64,000 nucleotides of DNA from Parahoeflea alexandrii (GTDB lineage Bacteria > Pseudomonadota > Alphaproteobacteria > Rhizobiales > Rhizobiaceae), in NCBI RefSeq assembly GCF_027214025.1, contig NZ_JAPWHB010000002.1, forward strand, positions 310,001 through 374,000. Reading direction: 5' to 3'. A program made the position numbers and the translations under genes. The notes below the pieces were generated by a model. The model saw only the letters and a list, made by a program, of their open reading frames with translations. It did not search any database and had not been told where the DNA came from. Positions 27,971 through 35,608 of this stretch are shown here, piece by piece (the stretch's first letter is position 1; each line of letters starts with the position of its first letter).

Positions 27971-28927
27971 ATGATGCAGCCTTACGAACAACGCTTCCCC
28001 TGGAATCTCGACTGGAACCTGCTCAGGACCTTCATGATCGTGGTCGATCAGAAGGGCCTGACCCGCGCAGCGGACTATCTTGGTGTGACACAGCCGACGA
28101 TCTCGAGCGCGCTCAAGCGCCTGGAAACAACAGTCGGGGTCTCGCTCGTGGACCGGCGCCCGGGCAATTTCGCGCTCACCGAATCCGGCCAGCTGCTCTA
28201 TCAGGAATGCAACGCCATGTTCAGCGTGGTGTCCCAGATCCCGGGACTGCTCAACAAGGCCAAGCAGCATGTCAGCGGCCACATCAACATCGTCATGACC
28301 AGCCACGTGGTCTCGACGCATCTCGACGCCTTGCTGCACCGCTTCAATACGGAAAACCCGGACGTGACCTATTCGATCTCGATTGCCGAGAGCTCGGAAG
28401 TGCTCAACCGGCTGCGCCAGAACCGGGCGACCTTCGGCGTCTGCCTGATGCGCGATCCCGACCCTCAGCTCACAGCCAGGCCGCTCTACCGGGAACGGTT
28501 CGCGCTTTACTGCGGTCCGCGCCACCGGCTGTTCGGCAAGACCCAGATCAAGCTTGCCGAACTCAAGGGCGAGAACTCTGTCTCGTTTCAGACCGAGGTC
28601 GAAAGCGGCCCGCTGTTCCTGCTCGCCCAGCTGCGCGAGCGCGCCTTGCTCAATCCCGTGGTCAAGGGCATCTCCGCAAATCTTCCCGAGGTGCGGCGCA
28701 TGATCGTTGCCGGGATCGGCGTGGGGGCGCTGCCGGTCCATGTCGCCAATCGCGATGTCGATGCGGGCCTGCTGTGGCCGCTGCCGCCCTATTCGGGCCT
28801 GCCGGTCGCCGACATCCATTTTGTCACCAATCCGCGCCGCAGCCTGAATCCGGCCGAGCGGGTTCTTGTCGGCGCGATCGAGAACCTGATCGAGACAACG
28901 CCGATCACCGAGCGAACCTATCCGTAG
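27971..28927 (+). CDS. LysR-family transcriptional regulator
   Basis: 318 residues. The N-terminal winged helix-turn-helix is at about 16-75 (AADYLGVTQPTISSALKRLE). The rest is the effector-binding domain. It is read away from the ABC/catabolic operon, the usual layout for a regulator of an adjacent catabolic operon, so it probably controls that operon in response to the imported compound. A 6-bp GC hairpin (28947-28962) follows the stop. An ATG at 27974 is equally possible. Confidence 0.9.
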   Translation: MMQPYEQRFPWNLDWNLLRTFMIVVDQKGLTRAADYLGVTQPTISSALKRLETTVGVSLVDRRPGNFALTESGQLLYQECNAMFSVVSQIPGLLNKAKQHVSGHINIVMTSHVVSTHLDALLHRFNTENPDVTYSISIAESSEVLNRLRQNRATFGVCLMRDPDPQLTARPLYRERFALYCGPRHRLFGKTQIKLAELKGENSVSFQTEVESGPLFLLAQLRERALLNPVVKGISANLPEVRRMIVAGIGVGALPVHVANRDVDAGLLWPLPPYSGLPVADIHFVTNPRRSLNPAERVLVGAIENLIETTPITERTYP

Positions 28928-29262
28928 CCCCGACGAAGCCAGCAGTGCGGGCCTCGGCCCGCCGGTGTTGCAATCGAAACCATGAAAAGGTGAAACTCAC
29001 GACCGGAGCAAAAATGAGCAATAGAGATTGTATTGGTTGGAAAGCCATGGCCGCCTGATCGTCATCGAGCCGCACAGTTCGAGTAATATATGCTAAATTT
29101 CGAGTGCCAATTGTTTGAAGTCGAACTTGTCCACGCGCCGCAAGACTACCCGTCCCTGTATTGTCGATCTTTGATGTTTGCTCCATACAATTTTAGGGTT
29201 ACGGTGTCGAAATAAATGGTCTGATTCAGGTCATTCCAGGCTATCTGACACCGGGTTATCTA
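28928..29262. other. 335-bp gap before luxR, AT-rich in its second half
   Basis: The first 25 bp hold a GC hairpin after the LysR gene. A 14-codon frame with a good ribosome site (GGAG, 5 nt before the ATG) lies at 29014-29058. From about 29075 the sequence is much more AT-rich than the flanks and contains two copies of TTCGAGT (29078 and 29099) 21 bp apart. No convincing lux-box palindrome was found. This stretch probably carries the luxR promoter. Confidence 0.5.
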
Positions 29263-30018
29263 ATGGGCACGCAGGAAAAAGCGGTATTCGAATTCATCGA
29301 GCGGGTCGACAATCACATCACGATTGACGCCCTTCTTGACGACCTCTTGCAAGTCATCGGCGACTACGGCATCGAGCATATGATCTACACCGGCCTGCCG
29401 GTCGGCGACAGCTCGATCGATCCGCTGGTCAAGACCAACCGGTTTCCGCAGTCCTGGTGGAACCGCTACGTCGAGCGGGACTACGCCAGGAAGGATGCCG
29501 TTTGCCAGCAGGTCTATTCAACCATGTCGCCGTTTGCCTGGCACGAGGTCGAACCGCGCTTTTCCTCCCGGGACGGCGCCTTTCAGATCGCCGGCGAAGC
29601 CAGCGAACATGGCCTGGCGGACGGCTATATCGTGCCGGTTTTTTCACGGGACGAATGGCTTTCGGCGCTGTCGTTCGGCGCCCCGAACAAGCTCAAGCTG
29701 AGCCAGAAGGAGCGCGGCGCGCTCAACCTGATGGCGATCTATACCTCTTCCGCCATTGAACGGCGCCAGCAGCGGCGTCCGGTGCGCGGCAGGCTGAGCG
29801 CGCGCGAGCGCGAGGTGCTGCTGTGGACCTCGGCCGGCAAGTCCTGCTGGGATGTCTCGGTCATCCTCGGCATCAGCGAGAAGACCGTGCGCTTCCATAC
29901 CGCGCAGATTCGTGCCAAGCTCAACGCCACCAACACGACCCATGCCGTGGCGCGGGCACTTCAACAAGGCGAGATCTCCCTTGGTCAACTGGCGGAATCG
30001 CTAGGCGACATGCACTAG
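29263..30018 (+). CDS. LuxR-family acyl-homoserine-lactone regulator
   Basis: 251 residues. The N-terminal half is an autoinducer-binding domain with Trp65/66, Tyr69, Asp78 and Trp93 in the positions of the conserved signal-binding residues. The conserved Asp-Pro pair is Asp78-Ala79 here. The C-terminal GerE-type helix-turn-helix is at about 179-225, with LSAREREVLLW and the recognition helix EKTVRFHTAQIRAKL. The luxI gene starts 41 nt downstream, so the two form a pair. It should bind the signal made by its neighbour and control transcription. Confidence 0.92.
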   Translation: MGTQEKAVFEFIERVDNHITIDALLDDLLQVIGDYGIEHMIYTGLPVGDSSIDPLVKTNRFPQSWWNRYVERDYARKDAVCQQVYSTMSPFAWHEVEPRFSSRDGAFQIAGEASEHGLADGYIVPVFSRDEWLSALSFGAPNKLKLSQKERGALNLMAIYTSSAIERRQQRRPVRGRLSAREREVLLWTSAGKSCWDVSVILGISEKTVRFHTAQIRAKLNATNTTHAVARALQQGEISLGQLAESLGDMH

Positions 30019-30032
30019 CGGGCACATCTATC

Positions 30033-30054
30033 TTCCCCTTAAAACCAAGGGGAA
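30033..30054 (+). promoter_or_regulatory. Hairpin that sequesters the luxI ribosome-binding site
   Basis: TTCCCCTT (30033-30040) and AAGGGGAA (30047-30054) are a perfect 8-bp inverted repeat with a 6-nt loop. The 3' arm contains AGGGGA, the Shine-Dalgarno sequence of luxI, whose ATG is at 30060. In the transcript the ribosome site would be paired. Confidence 0.75.
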
Positions 30055-30059
30055 AAGCG

Positions 30060-30722
30060 ATGATCCAAGCCCATGTTGTCAATGCCCAGAACAAGCATCT
30101 CTATGAACGCGAGTTCGAAGAGTTTCTCAGACGCCGCCACGATTACTACGCCGTAGCCAATCGCTGGGTGCCGATCAGTGATGACGGCCTGGAACTGGAT
30201 CCCTTCGACACGCCGGAAGCCACCTACCTGCTCGGAATGCTCGGAGATCGGGTGGTCACCTCGGCACGCCTGATGCCGACGACCATTCCGAACCTCGTCT
30301 CCGAGGAGTTCCCGCACATGTGCGAGAACATCGGCATTCCCTGCAGCCCCGAATGGGCCGACTGGACCCGGACCTACGTGCTGCCCGAGTACCGCGGCGT
30401 CGGCGCCACCGGAATTCTCGGCCAGATGTTCTGCGCCGTGATGGAATACTGCCTCGACGAGGGGATCACCCACACCGGCGGCGTGCTGCAGCAATTCCTG
30501 CTCAAGCGCTGGCTCGACCTTGGCTGGAAAGTGATCCCCGCCGGGATGCCGCGCATCCTGTCGGGCGACTGGTGCCTGGTGGCCTATGTCGAAGTCAACG
30601 AAGCCGCCCTGCATTCAGGCCGGGTGCACGCGTCCGTCGATCGCCCACTGCTGATCCGCAAGGGGACGCAGCTGCCCTTCATCAAGCCATCCCTGACCCC
30701 GGAGATCGGGGCTGCTTCATGA
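30060..30722 (+). CDS. LuxI-family acyl-homoserine-lactone synthase
   Basis: 220 residues from ATG 30060, with AAGGGGA upstream. Residues typical of AHL synthases are present: an Arg cluster at 24-26, Trp36, Asp47 and Asp50, and Arg70 in SARLMP. The usual WExTRF block is replaced by DWTRTYVLPEYRG (100-113), with Asp in place of Glu, so it belongs to a divergent branch. The synthase makes an acyl-homoserine lactone from S-adenosylmethionine and an acyl donor; the acyl group cannot be told from the sequence. Its end overlaps the next gene (ATGA). Confidence 0.9.
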   Translation: MIQAHVVNAQNKHLYEREFEEFLRRRHDYYAVANRWVPISDDGLELDPFDTPEATYLLGMLGDRVVTSARLMPTTIPNLVSEEFPHMCENIGIPCSPEWADWTRTYVLPEYRGVGATGILGQMFCAVMEYCLDEGITHTGGVLQQFLLKRWLDLGWKVIPAGMPRILSGDWCLVAYVEVNEAALHSGRVHASVDRPLLIRKGTQLPFIKPSLTPEIGAAS

Positions 30723-30952
30723 GCGACAATCCGGCAAGCATCGAGGAGACCATCACCCTGTTGAAGATCCAGGCCCTTCTGGCCGGCGCCTACGAGCTCT
30801 CGCGTCAGGCCGACAAGGTAGCGCTGCGTTCGGACACAAAGTTCCTGTCCTACCTGATCAAGATGGCCCGGATGGAAGTCGGGGCCTGTTTCGAGACGGT
30901 CAAAACGGAGCGTCGCAGCTCCGAAAACCGCGACAATCTCGATCGCATGTGA
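30719..30952 (+). CDS. Small helical protein coupled to luxI, unknown function
   Basis: 77 residues, start ATG 30719 overlapping the luxI stop by 4 nt, so it is translationally coupled. It is predicted to be almost entirely helical and amphipathic (for example TITLLKIQALLAGAYELSRQ), rich in Ala/Leu and basic residues, with one cysteine, no signal peptide and no membrane segment. I do not recognise the family. Its position suggests it modulates the synthase or regulator. A 10-bp hairpin follows, closing the cassette. Confidence 0.7.
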   Translation: MSDNPASIEETITLLKIQALLAGAYELSRQADKVALRSDTKFLSYLIKMARMEVGACFETVKTERRSSENRDNLDRM

Positions 30953-30959
30953 CCTGAAT

Positions 30960-30991
30960 CGCGCCGCGCGACCTGTCCTGAGCGCGGCGCG
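30960..30991 (+). terminator. Strong hairpin downstream of the quorum-sensing cassette
   Basis: CGCGCCGCGC / GCGCGGCGCG, 10 bp, 12-nt loop, 7 nt past the last stop codon. No U-run, but the stem is very stable and probably ends or protects the transcript. Confidence 0.5.
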
Positions 30992-31251
30992 GCCACCCGG
31001 TTGCCCAGGGGATTGCAGGCCCAAGGGTTTTCACCTTTCTTTAAGTACGTGCTGCTAGCTTGAAGGTGCGAGACCCCTCTCCGGGGAGGCATGACGCACT
31101 CTCGCCCGCCAGTTCGATCGCACATGATCCAGGCATGTTGGACTACCGGTTCAGACCGCGCTTGCATGTCGCCGCCTGCCCTTGACGGGGCGCGCCCATC
31201 CCTGCGCCGGTCTACACAAACAATTGCTTGTTATCGCGTTAGGAGTTCGTC

Positions 31252-31806
31252 GTGGCTGCCCAGAAATCAGACAATACCAAGACCCAGAGCAATAAAGGCG
31301 GCATGATGGGCATGGTTTCGAAAGCTCTCGGCGTCGCGGCGATTACGCTTGGCGCCCTGTTCTTCGCAGCGATGTTCGATGTCGGTCATGCCGGCCTGCT
31401 GCACACGCTTGCCGGTTCCTCCATCGTCCTGGTCCCGTTGTTCGCGCTGTTTTCGATTGCCGCGATGTTCCTGTCACCAAAGTCCGGCGCCGACCTTGAC
31501 GAGCTTTCCGCCCAGGTCGCAGCACTCACGGAATTCAAGTCGAAGATCACCTCGCAGGTTCTCGCGCTCCAGAACAAGCTGGACTCGATGAGCGGCCAGG
31601 ATGTTGAATCGCTCAGGACCCGGAACGAGGAACTGCAGGCACAGCTTGACGCCTACCAGCAGGCCGAACGCGAGAAGATGGATGTTGAAGTGGACTCGCT
31701 GCGCAAACGCAACGAGGAGCTCGAGGCCCAGATCAAGCAGTGGGCACTGGATACCATCTCCAAGAGCGTCTCCGGCGAGGCTCCCAAGGCGGCAAAAGCC
31801 GCCTGA
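31252..31806 (+). CDS. Membrane protein with a C-terminal coiled coil, unknown function
   Basis: 184 residues starting at GTG 31252 (TTAGGAG upstream). A polar N-terminus is followed by two membrane segments (about 25-45 and 52-75) and then a coiled coil (about 80-165). The coil holds a duplicated element: ESLRTRNEELQAQLDAYQ is followed about 30 residues later by DSLRKRNEELEAQIKQWA. The tail is Ala/Lys-rich. No family is recognised. It has its own ribosome site and a terminator directly downstream, so it is monocistronic. Confidence 0.75.
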   Translation: MAAQKSDNTKTQSNKGGMMGMVSKALGVAAITLGALFFAAMFDVGHAGLLHTLAGSSIVLVPLFALFSIAAMFLSPKSGADLDELSAQVAALTEFKSKITSQVLALQNKLDSMSGQDVESLRTRNEELQAQLDAYQQAEREKMDVEVDSLRKRNEELEAQIKQWALDTISKSVSGEAPKAAKAA

Positions 31807-31860
31807 TCCAACAGGCCAATCGGCAAACAGTTCAGCTCTAGGGTGTTATCAGCACCTTCC

Positions 31861-31894
31861 GCCTCCGGCCGCTCTGTCTGCCGGAGGCGTTTTT
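31861..31894 (+). terminator. Intrinsic terminator after the coiled-coil membrane protein
   Basis: GCCTCCGG and CCGGAGGC form an 8-bp stem with a 12-nt loop, followed by GTTTTT. Confidence 0.85.
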
Positions 31895-31908
31895 GCATTC
31901 AGTCTGCA

Positions 31909-32898
31909 TTACCCCAGATCGACCGGCACGCCTGTGGCCAGCGATTTTGCCGCCGCATCAGCTATCAGCTGCGCCGCAAGGCCATCGCGGATGCCCGGTG
32001 ACGGCGCGGTTCCCTCGGTCAGGCAGTCGATGAAGTGCTTCATCTCGGCAAGATAGGCTCCGGCATAGCGCTCGAGGAAGAAATGCTGTGCCGGCGCCGA
32101 GCGGAAACCGGCGCCGCTGGCGATCTCGACATTGTTTTCAGCCACATTGTTGGCCTTGATCAGGCCAAGCGAGCCATGCACCTCGGCCCTCTGGTCATAG
32201 CCGTAGGTGGCGCGGCGCGAGTTGGAGATCTGGCAGATCCTGCCCGAGGCGGTGGTCAGCACGGCAACAGCGGTGTCTACGTCGCCGGCCTCGCCGATCG
32301 CCGGATCGACCAGTGCCGAACCGGTGGCGAAGACCCGCACGATCTCTTCGCCGAGCAGGAAGCGGGCCATGTCGAAATCATGGATCATCATGTCGCGGAA
32401 CAGGCCGCCCGAGCTCTTGATGTAGCTGACCGGCGGCGGCGAAGGATCGCGCGACAGGATGGTGACGAGTTCGACATCGCCGATCTCGCCGGCCTCGATC
32501 CGCGCCTTCATCGAGGCAAAGCCGGGGTCGAAACGGCGGTTGAAGCCGGTCAGGAACGGCACGCCGGCGGCTTCCACCACGCCGATCAGCTCCCTGATCC
32601 GGTCGGCCGACATGTCGACCGGCTTTTCGCAGAAGATTGCCTTGCCGGCCTTCGCACTCTTCTCGATCAGGTCGAAATGCGTGTCCGTCGGCGTGCCGAT
32701 CACCACCGCGTCGATATCCGGGCTGGCGATGATCTCGTCGACCGGTATCGCCGCCGCGCCGGTCCTGGCAGCCAGTGCGTTTGCCGCCTCGGGGAAAGCG
32801 TCGGCGACGGCCGCGATCCGGGCATTGTCGATGCGTTGCAGGCTGCCGGCATGAACCTGGCCGATGCGGCCGCAGCCTAAGAGTCCGATGTTGAGCAT
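31909..32898 (-). CDS. iolG: Inositol 2-dehydrogenase
   Basis: 329 residues, Gfo/Idh/MocA family. The NAD-binding GCGRIG is at 8-13, and the family EKP motif (CEKPVDM) with its catalytic lysine and the HDFDMARF block are present. It oxidises myo-inositol to 2-keto-myo-inositol (inosose) with NAD+. It is the last gene of the minus-strand iol operon, 24 nt after the aldolase. Being closest to canonical IolG among the three family members here, it is the best candidate for the first step. Confidence 0.9.
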   Translation of the reverse strand: MLNIGLLGCGRIGQVHAGSLQRIDNARIAAVADAFPEAANALAARTGAAAIPVDEIIASPDIDAVVIGTPTDTHFDLIEKSAKAGKAIFCEKPVDMSADRIRELIGVVEAAGVPFLTGFNRRFDPGFASMKARIEAGEIGDVELVTILSRDPSPPPVSYIKSSGGLFRDMMIHDFDMARFLLGEEIVRVFATGSALVDPAIGEAGDVDTAVAVLTTASGRICQISNSRRATYGYDQRAEVHGSLGLIKANNVAENNVEIASGAGFRSAPAQHFFLERYAGAYLAEMKHFIDCLTEGTAPSPGIRDGLAAQLIADAAAKSLATGVPVDLG

Positions 32899-32922
32899 AT
32901 GCGTCTGTTCCTGTTGCGACAG

Positions 32923-33759
32923 TTATGGTTGGCCCGGGCCGAATGCGCGGATCACCTCGCGGGCCGCCGCCATCACCGGGTCATGGGTTTCCTTGAGAAT
33001 TGTCACCCGGTCGAAGCGGTCCGGGTCGCGGTTCACCGCCTCCCGCAGAGCGTCGCCGAAGGCCATGCGGAGTTCGGTGCCGATGTTGAACTTGCAGATC
33101 CGCGAGCCGCGAGCCAGCGCCGTGCGCTGCGCCACCGGAACGCCCGATCCGCCATGGATAACCAGCGGCACTTCGGTCAGCGCCTCGATGGCGCGGATGC
33201 GCGGCTCGTCAAGCCCGCCTTCCCTGTCCTGCTGCAGATGCACGTTGCCGACCGAGATCGCCATCGCGTCAACGCGCGTTTCGCGGGCGAAACGGGCGGC
33301 TTCCTCCGGATCGGTGCCAGCGGACGTCTCGCCGCCGGAATAGCCGACGAAGCCGATTTCACCCTCGCAGGAAATGCCGGCCGTGTGCGCCATCTCGGTG
33401 ATCCGCGCTGTCTCCTCGATATTCCGCTCGAGCGGCTTGCGCGATCCGTCGAACATCAGCGAGGTGAAGCCGCTGTCGAGCGCTTCCCTGCATTCCTCGA
33501 AGGTGTAGCCGTGATCGAGATGGGCGACGACCGGAACGGACGCGTTTTCGGCGAGATGGCGGAACATCTTGCCAAGGATCGGCAGCGGCGTGTGCGCCCG
33601 GCAGGAGGGGCCGGCCTGCAGGATCACCGGCAGGCCCTCGGTTTCGGCGGCGGCCACATAGGCGCGCATGTCCTCCCAGCCGAGCGTCACCAGCCCGGCC
33701 ACCGCATAGCCGCCCCTGAGTGCCGGCTGCAGGACTTCGGCGAGTGTTGCAATGCTCAT
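32923..33759 (-). CDS. iolJ: Class II aldolase, IolJ-type (5-dehydro-2-deoxygluconate-6-phosphate aldolase)
   Basis: 278 residues from ATG 33759, overlapping the iolB stop as ATGA. The class II FBA zinc ligands are in AHLDHGYT and GNVH, with CEGEIG, HGGSG and NIGTELR in order. In inositol operons this enzyme splits 2-deoxy-5-keto-gluconate 6-phosphate into dihydroxyacetone phosphate and malonate semialdehyde. General fructose-bisphosphate aldolase cannot be excluded from sequence, but the position between iolB and iolG fixes the likely role. Confidence 0.85.
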   Translation of the reverse strand: MSIATLAEVLQPALRGGYAVAGLVTLGWEDMRAYVAAAETEGLPVILQAGPSCRAHTPLPILGKMFRHLAENASVPVVAHLDHGYTFEECREALDSGFTSLMFDGSRKPLERNIEETARITEMAHTAGISCEGEIGFVGYSGGETSAGTDPEEAARFARETRVDAMAISVGNVHLQQDREGGLDEPRIRAIEALTEVPLVIHGGSGVPVAQRTALARGSRICKFNIGTELRMAFGDALREAVNRDPDRFDRVTILKETHDPVMAAAREVIRAFGPGQP

Positions 33760-34598
33760 TTGAACTTCGCGACCATGTCCTTGATGCCCGGGATCGTCTC
33801 GATCTGGTAGGCATGGGTGGGCTGGAAATACTGGATCAGCGAGCGCTGGCTGAGCCCGCCGAGGATGGTGAAATAATACATCTCGTAGCCCGGCAGCACG
33901 CAGCACGGGTGGTAGCCCTTGTCGAGGCAGATCGTCGAGCCGTCGACGATGTGGTAGGCGTCGCCCGGCTTGTTGTCCTCGCGCTGCAGCATCTGCACGC
34001 CGGAACCGTGATTGGGCCGGAAGCGGAAATTGTAGGTCTCGTCGTGCCGGGTCTCATCAGGCAGACGATCGGTGTCGTGCTTGTGGCTCGGAAAGCCCGA
34101 CCAGCCACCCTGCCCGACGGTGAACAATTCGCTGACCAGAAGCCGTCCGACCTTGCCATGCTGCTTCTGGCCGAGAATGTGCTTGATCTTGCGGTGGGTC
34201 TTGGTGTCGTCGGAGCCGTACTGCACAAGATCGAGCCCGTCGGCGCGCACGTCGAAAGGCTCAAGCACCTTGTCGTATTTTGCCCCGGCGATAAAGGTCT
34301 CGGTCCGGTCGGACACGCAGACGATGGTCACCTTCGCGCCGACCGGCACATAGACGCCTTCCGGCTCGCCGTCCCAGACATCGACGCCGCGATTGCCGAG
34401 CTTGGCGAAGGACACGCCCTCGACACTGACATCGACGCTGCCGGTGGCGGGAACGATGCAGGTCTCGTAGCCGGGCACCTGATACTCGAACGCCTCGCCC
34501 TTCTTCAGCTTGACGATGTTGAAGTAGTTGAGCGGCACGCAGGCATTCTCGGCGTCCACGATCGGCTTGTTCTGGTTGTCATAGGGCGCGATATGCAT
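33756..34598 (-). CDS. iolB: 5-deoxy-glucuronate isomerase
   Basis: 280 residues, the usual length. The cupin-like metal site is visible around GGWSGFPSHKHD (His pair) and YNFRFRP, with CCVLPGYEMYYF near the C-terminus. It converts 5-deoxyglucuronate to 2-deoxy-5-keto-gluconate in inositol breakdown. It lies between iolC (29-nt gap) and the aldolase (4-nt overlap). Confidence 0.95.
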   Translation of the reverse strand: MHIAPYDNQNKPIVDAENACVPLNYFNIVKLKKGEAFEYQVPGYETCIVPATGSVDVSVEGVSFAKLGNRGVDVWDGEPEGVYVPVGAKVTIVCVSDRTETFIAGAKYDKVLEPFDVRADGLDLVQYGSDDTKTHRKIKHILGQKQHGKVGRLLVSELFTVGQGGWSGFPSHKHDTDRLPDETRHDETYNFRFRPNHGSGVQMLQREDNKPGDAYHIVDGSTICLDKGYHPCCVLPGYEMYYFTILGGLSQRSLIQYFQPTHAYQIETIPGIKDMVAKFK

Positions 34599-34627
34599 GG
34601 GTGTGGTCCTTTCAGACGATATGGGGC

Positions 34628-35608
34628 TCAGACTGTGGTCGGGCCGGGATGGGTTGCGAGGAAGGCCTCGAGTTCCTGGGTATCGGGCATGGCAGGAGCG
34701 CAGCCGGGCCGTGAGACGACGATGGACGCACAGGCCGAACCGCGCAGCACCACGTCGCGGATATCGCGGCCTTCCGACAGCGAGGCCAGCAGCCCCGCCA
34801 TGAAACTGTCGCCCGCCCCGGTGGGCTTGAGCGCTTCGACCGGATAGATGCCGGTGCGAATTTCATCGCCGTTCGCAAACGTCACCGCGCCGTCCGGGCC
34901 CATCTTGTAGACCACGATCGCGGCACTCGAGCGCGCCAGCTCACGCGCCTTGTCGAGACCCTTGTCGATGCCGCCGGCCATGAAGCCGAATTCCTCGTCA
35001 TTGCCGACAATGACATCCGCCATCGCGCCCGCGCGCGACAAGACCTCCTCCGCGACCTGCGGGGACGGCCATGAGTAGGGCCGGTAGTCGACGTCGAAGA
35101 TGATCGGCAGACCGGCTGCCCGGGCAAGTTCGAACGCCCGGAACGCGGCCGAGCGCGAGGGCTCGGCGGCAAACACCGTGCCGGCGGTGATCAACGCACC
35201 AAACCGCGCATAATCCACCGCTTCGACATCGGCGAGGTCCATCTGGAAGTCCGCTGCATTGTTGCGGTAGATGACGCTCTGATGCTCCTCGATCCGGCTC
35301 TCGTAGACCGCGAGCGAGGTACGGTATTCACCGGTGATCCTCTTCACATGGCTGCGGTCGACGCCGTAATGATCGAGCTGGTTCAGGCAGTACCAACCGA
35401 CAGCGTCGTCCGACACCCTGGTCACCAGCGCCGCCTTGCAGCCGAACTTGACCAGGCCGGCGGCGATATTGGCGCTCGAGCCACCCATGCCCACCGTCAT
35501 CGAAGCGGCATCACGGGTGCGGGTTCCCGCAGGCTCTGGCGACAGATCCATGCCGACCCGGCCGATGACGAGGAAGTTTCGCGCTCTGATGCCCTCGAAT
35601 ACATTCAT
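34628..35608 (-). CDS. iolC: 5-dehydro-2-deoxygluconokinase
   Basis: 326 residues from ATG 35608, overlapping the stop of the dioxygenase gene as ATGA. It has the PfkB fold: an N-terminal GGSSANIAAGLVKFG substrate block and the C-terminal GAGDSFMAGLL ATP/anion-hole motif with the catalytic aspartate. It phosphorylates 2-deoxy-5-keto-gluconate. Some IolC proteins are fused to a DUF2090 domain; this one is not. Confidence 0.93.
   Translation of the reverse strand: MNVFEGIRARNFLVIGRVGMDLSPEPAGTRTRDAASMTVGMGGSSANIAAGLVKFGCKAALVTRVSDDAVGWYCLNQLDHYGVDRSHVKRITGEYRTSLAVYESRIEEHQSVIYRNNAADFQMDLADVEAVDYARFGALITAGTVFAAEPSRSAAFRAFELARAAGLPIIFDVDYRPYSWPSPQVAEEVLSRAGAMADVIVGNDEEFGFMAGGIDKGLDKARELARSSAAIVVYKMGPDGAVTFANGDEIRTGIYPVEALKPTGAGDSFMAGLLASLSEGRDIRDVVLRGSACASIVVSRPGCAPAMPDTQELEAFLATHPGPTTV

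Noticed and set aside
28928-29262. Search for a lux box ahead of luxR
   Set aside because: No inverted repeat of the usual 18-20-bp type was found. The direct repeat TTCGAGT is not a lux-box pattern.
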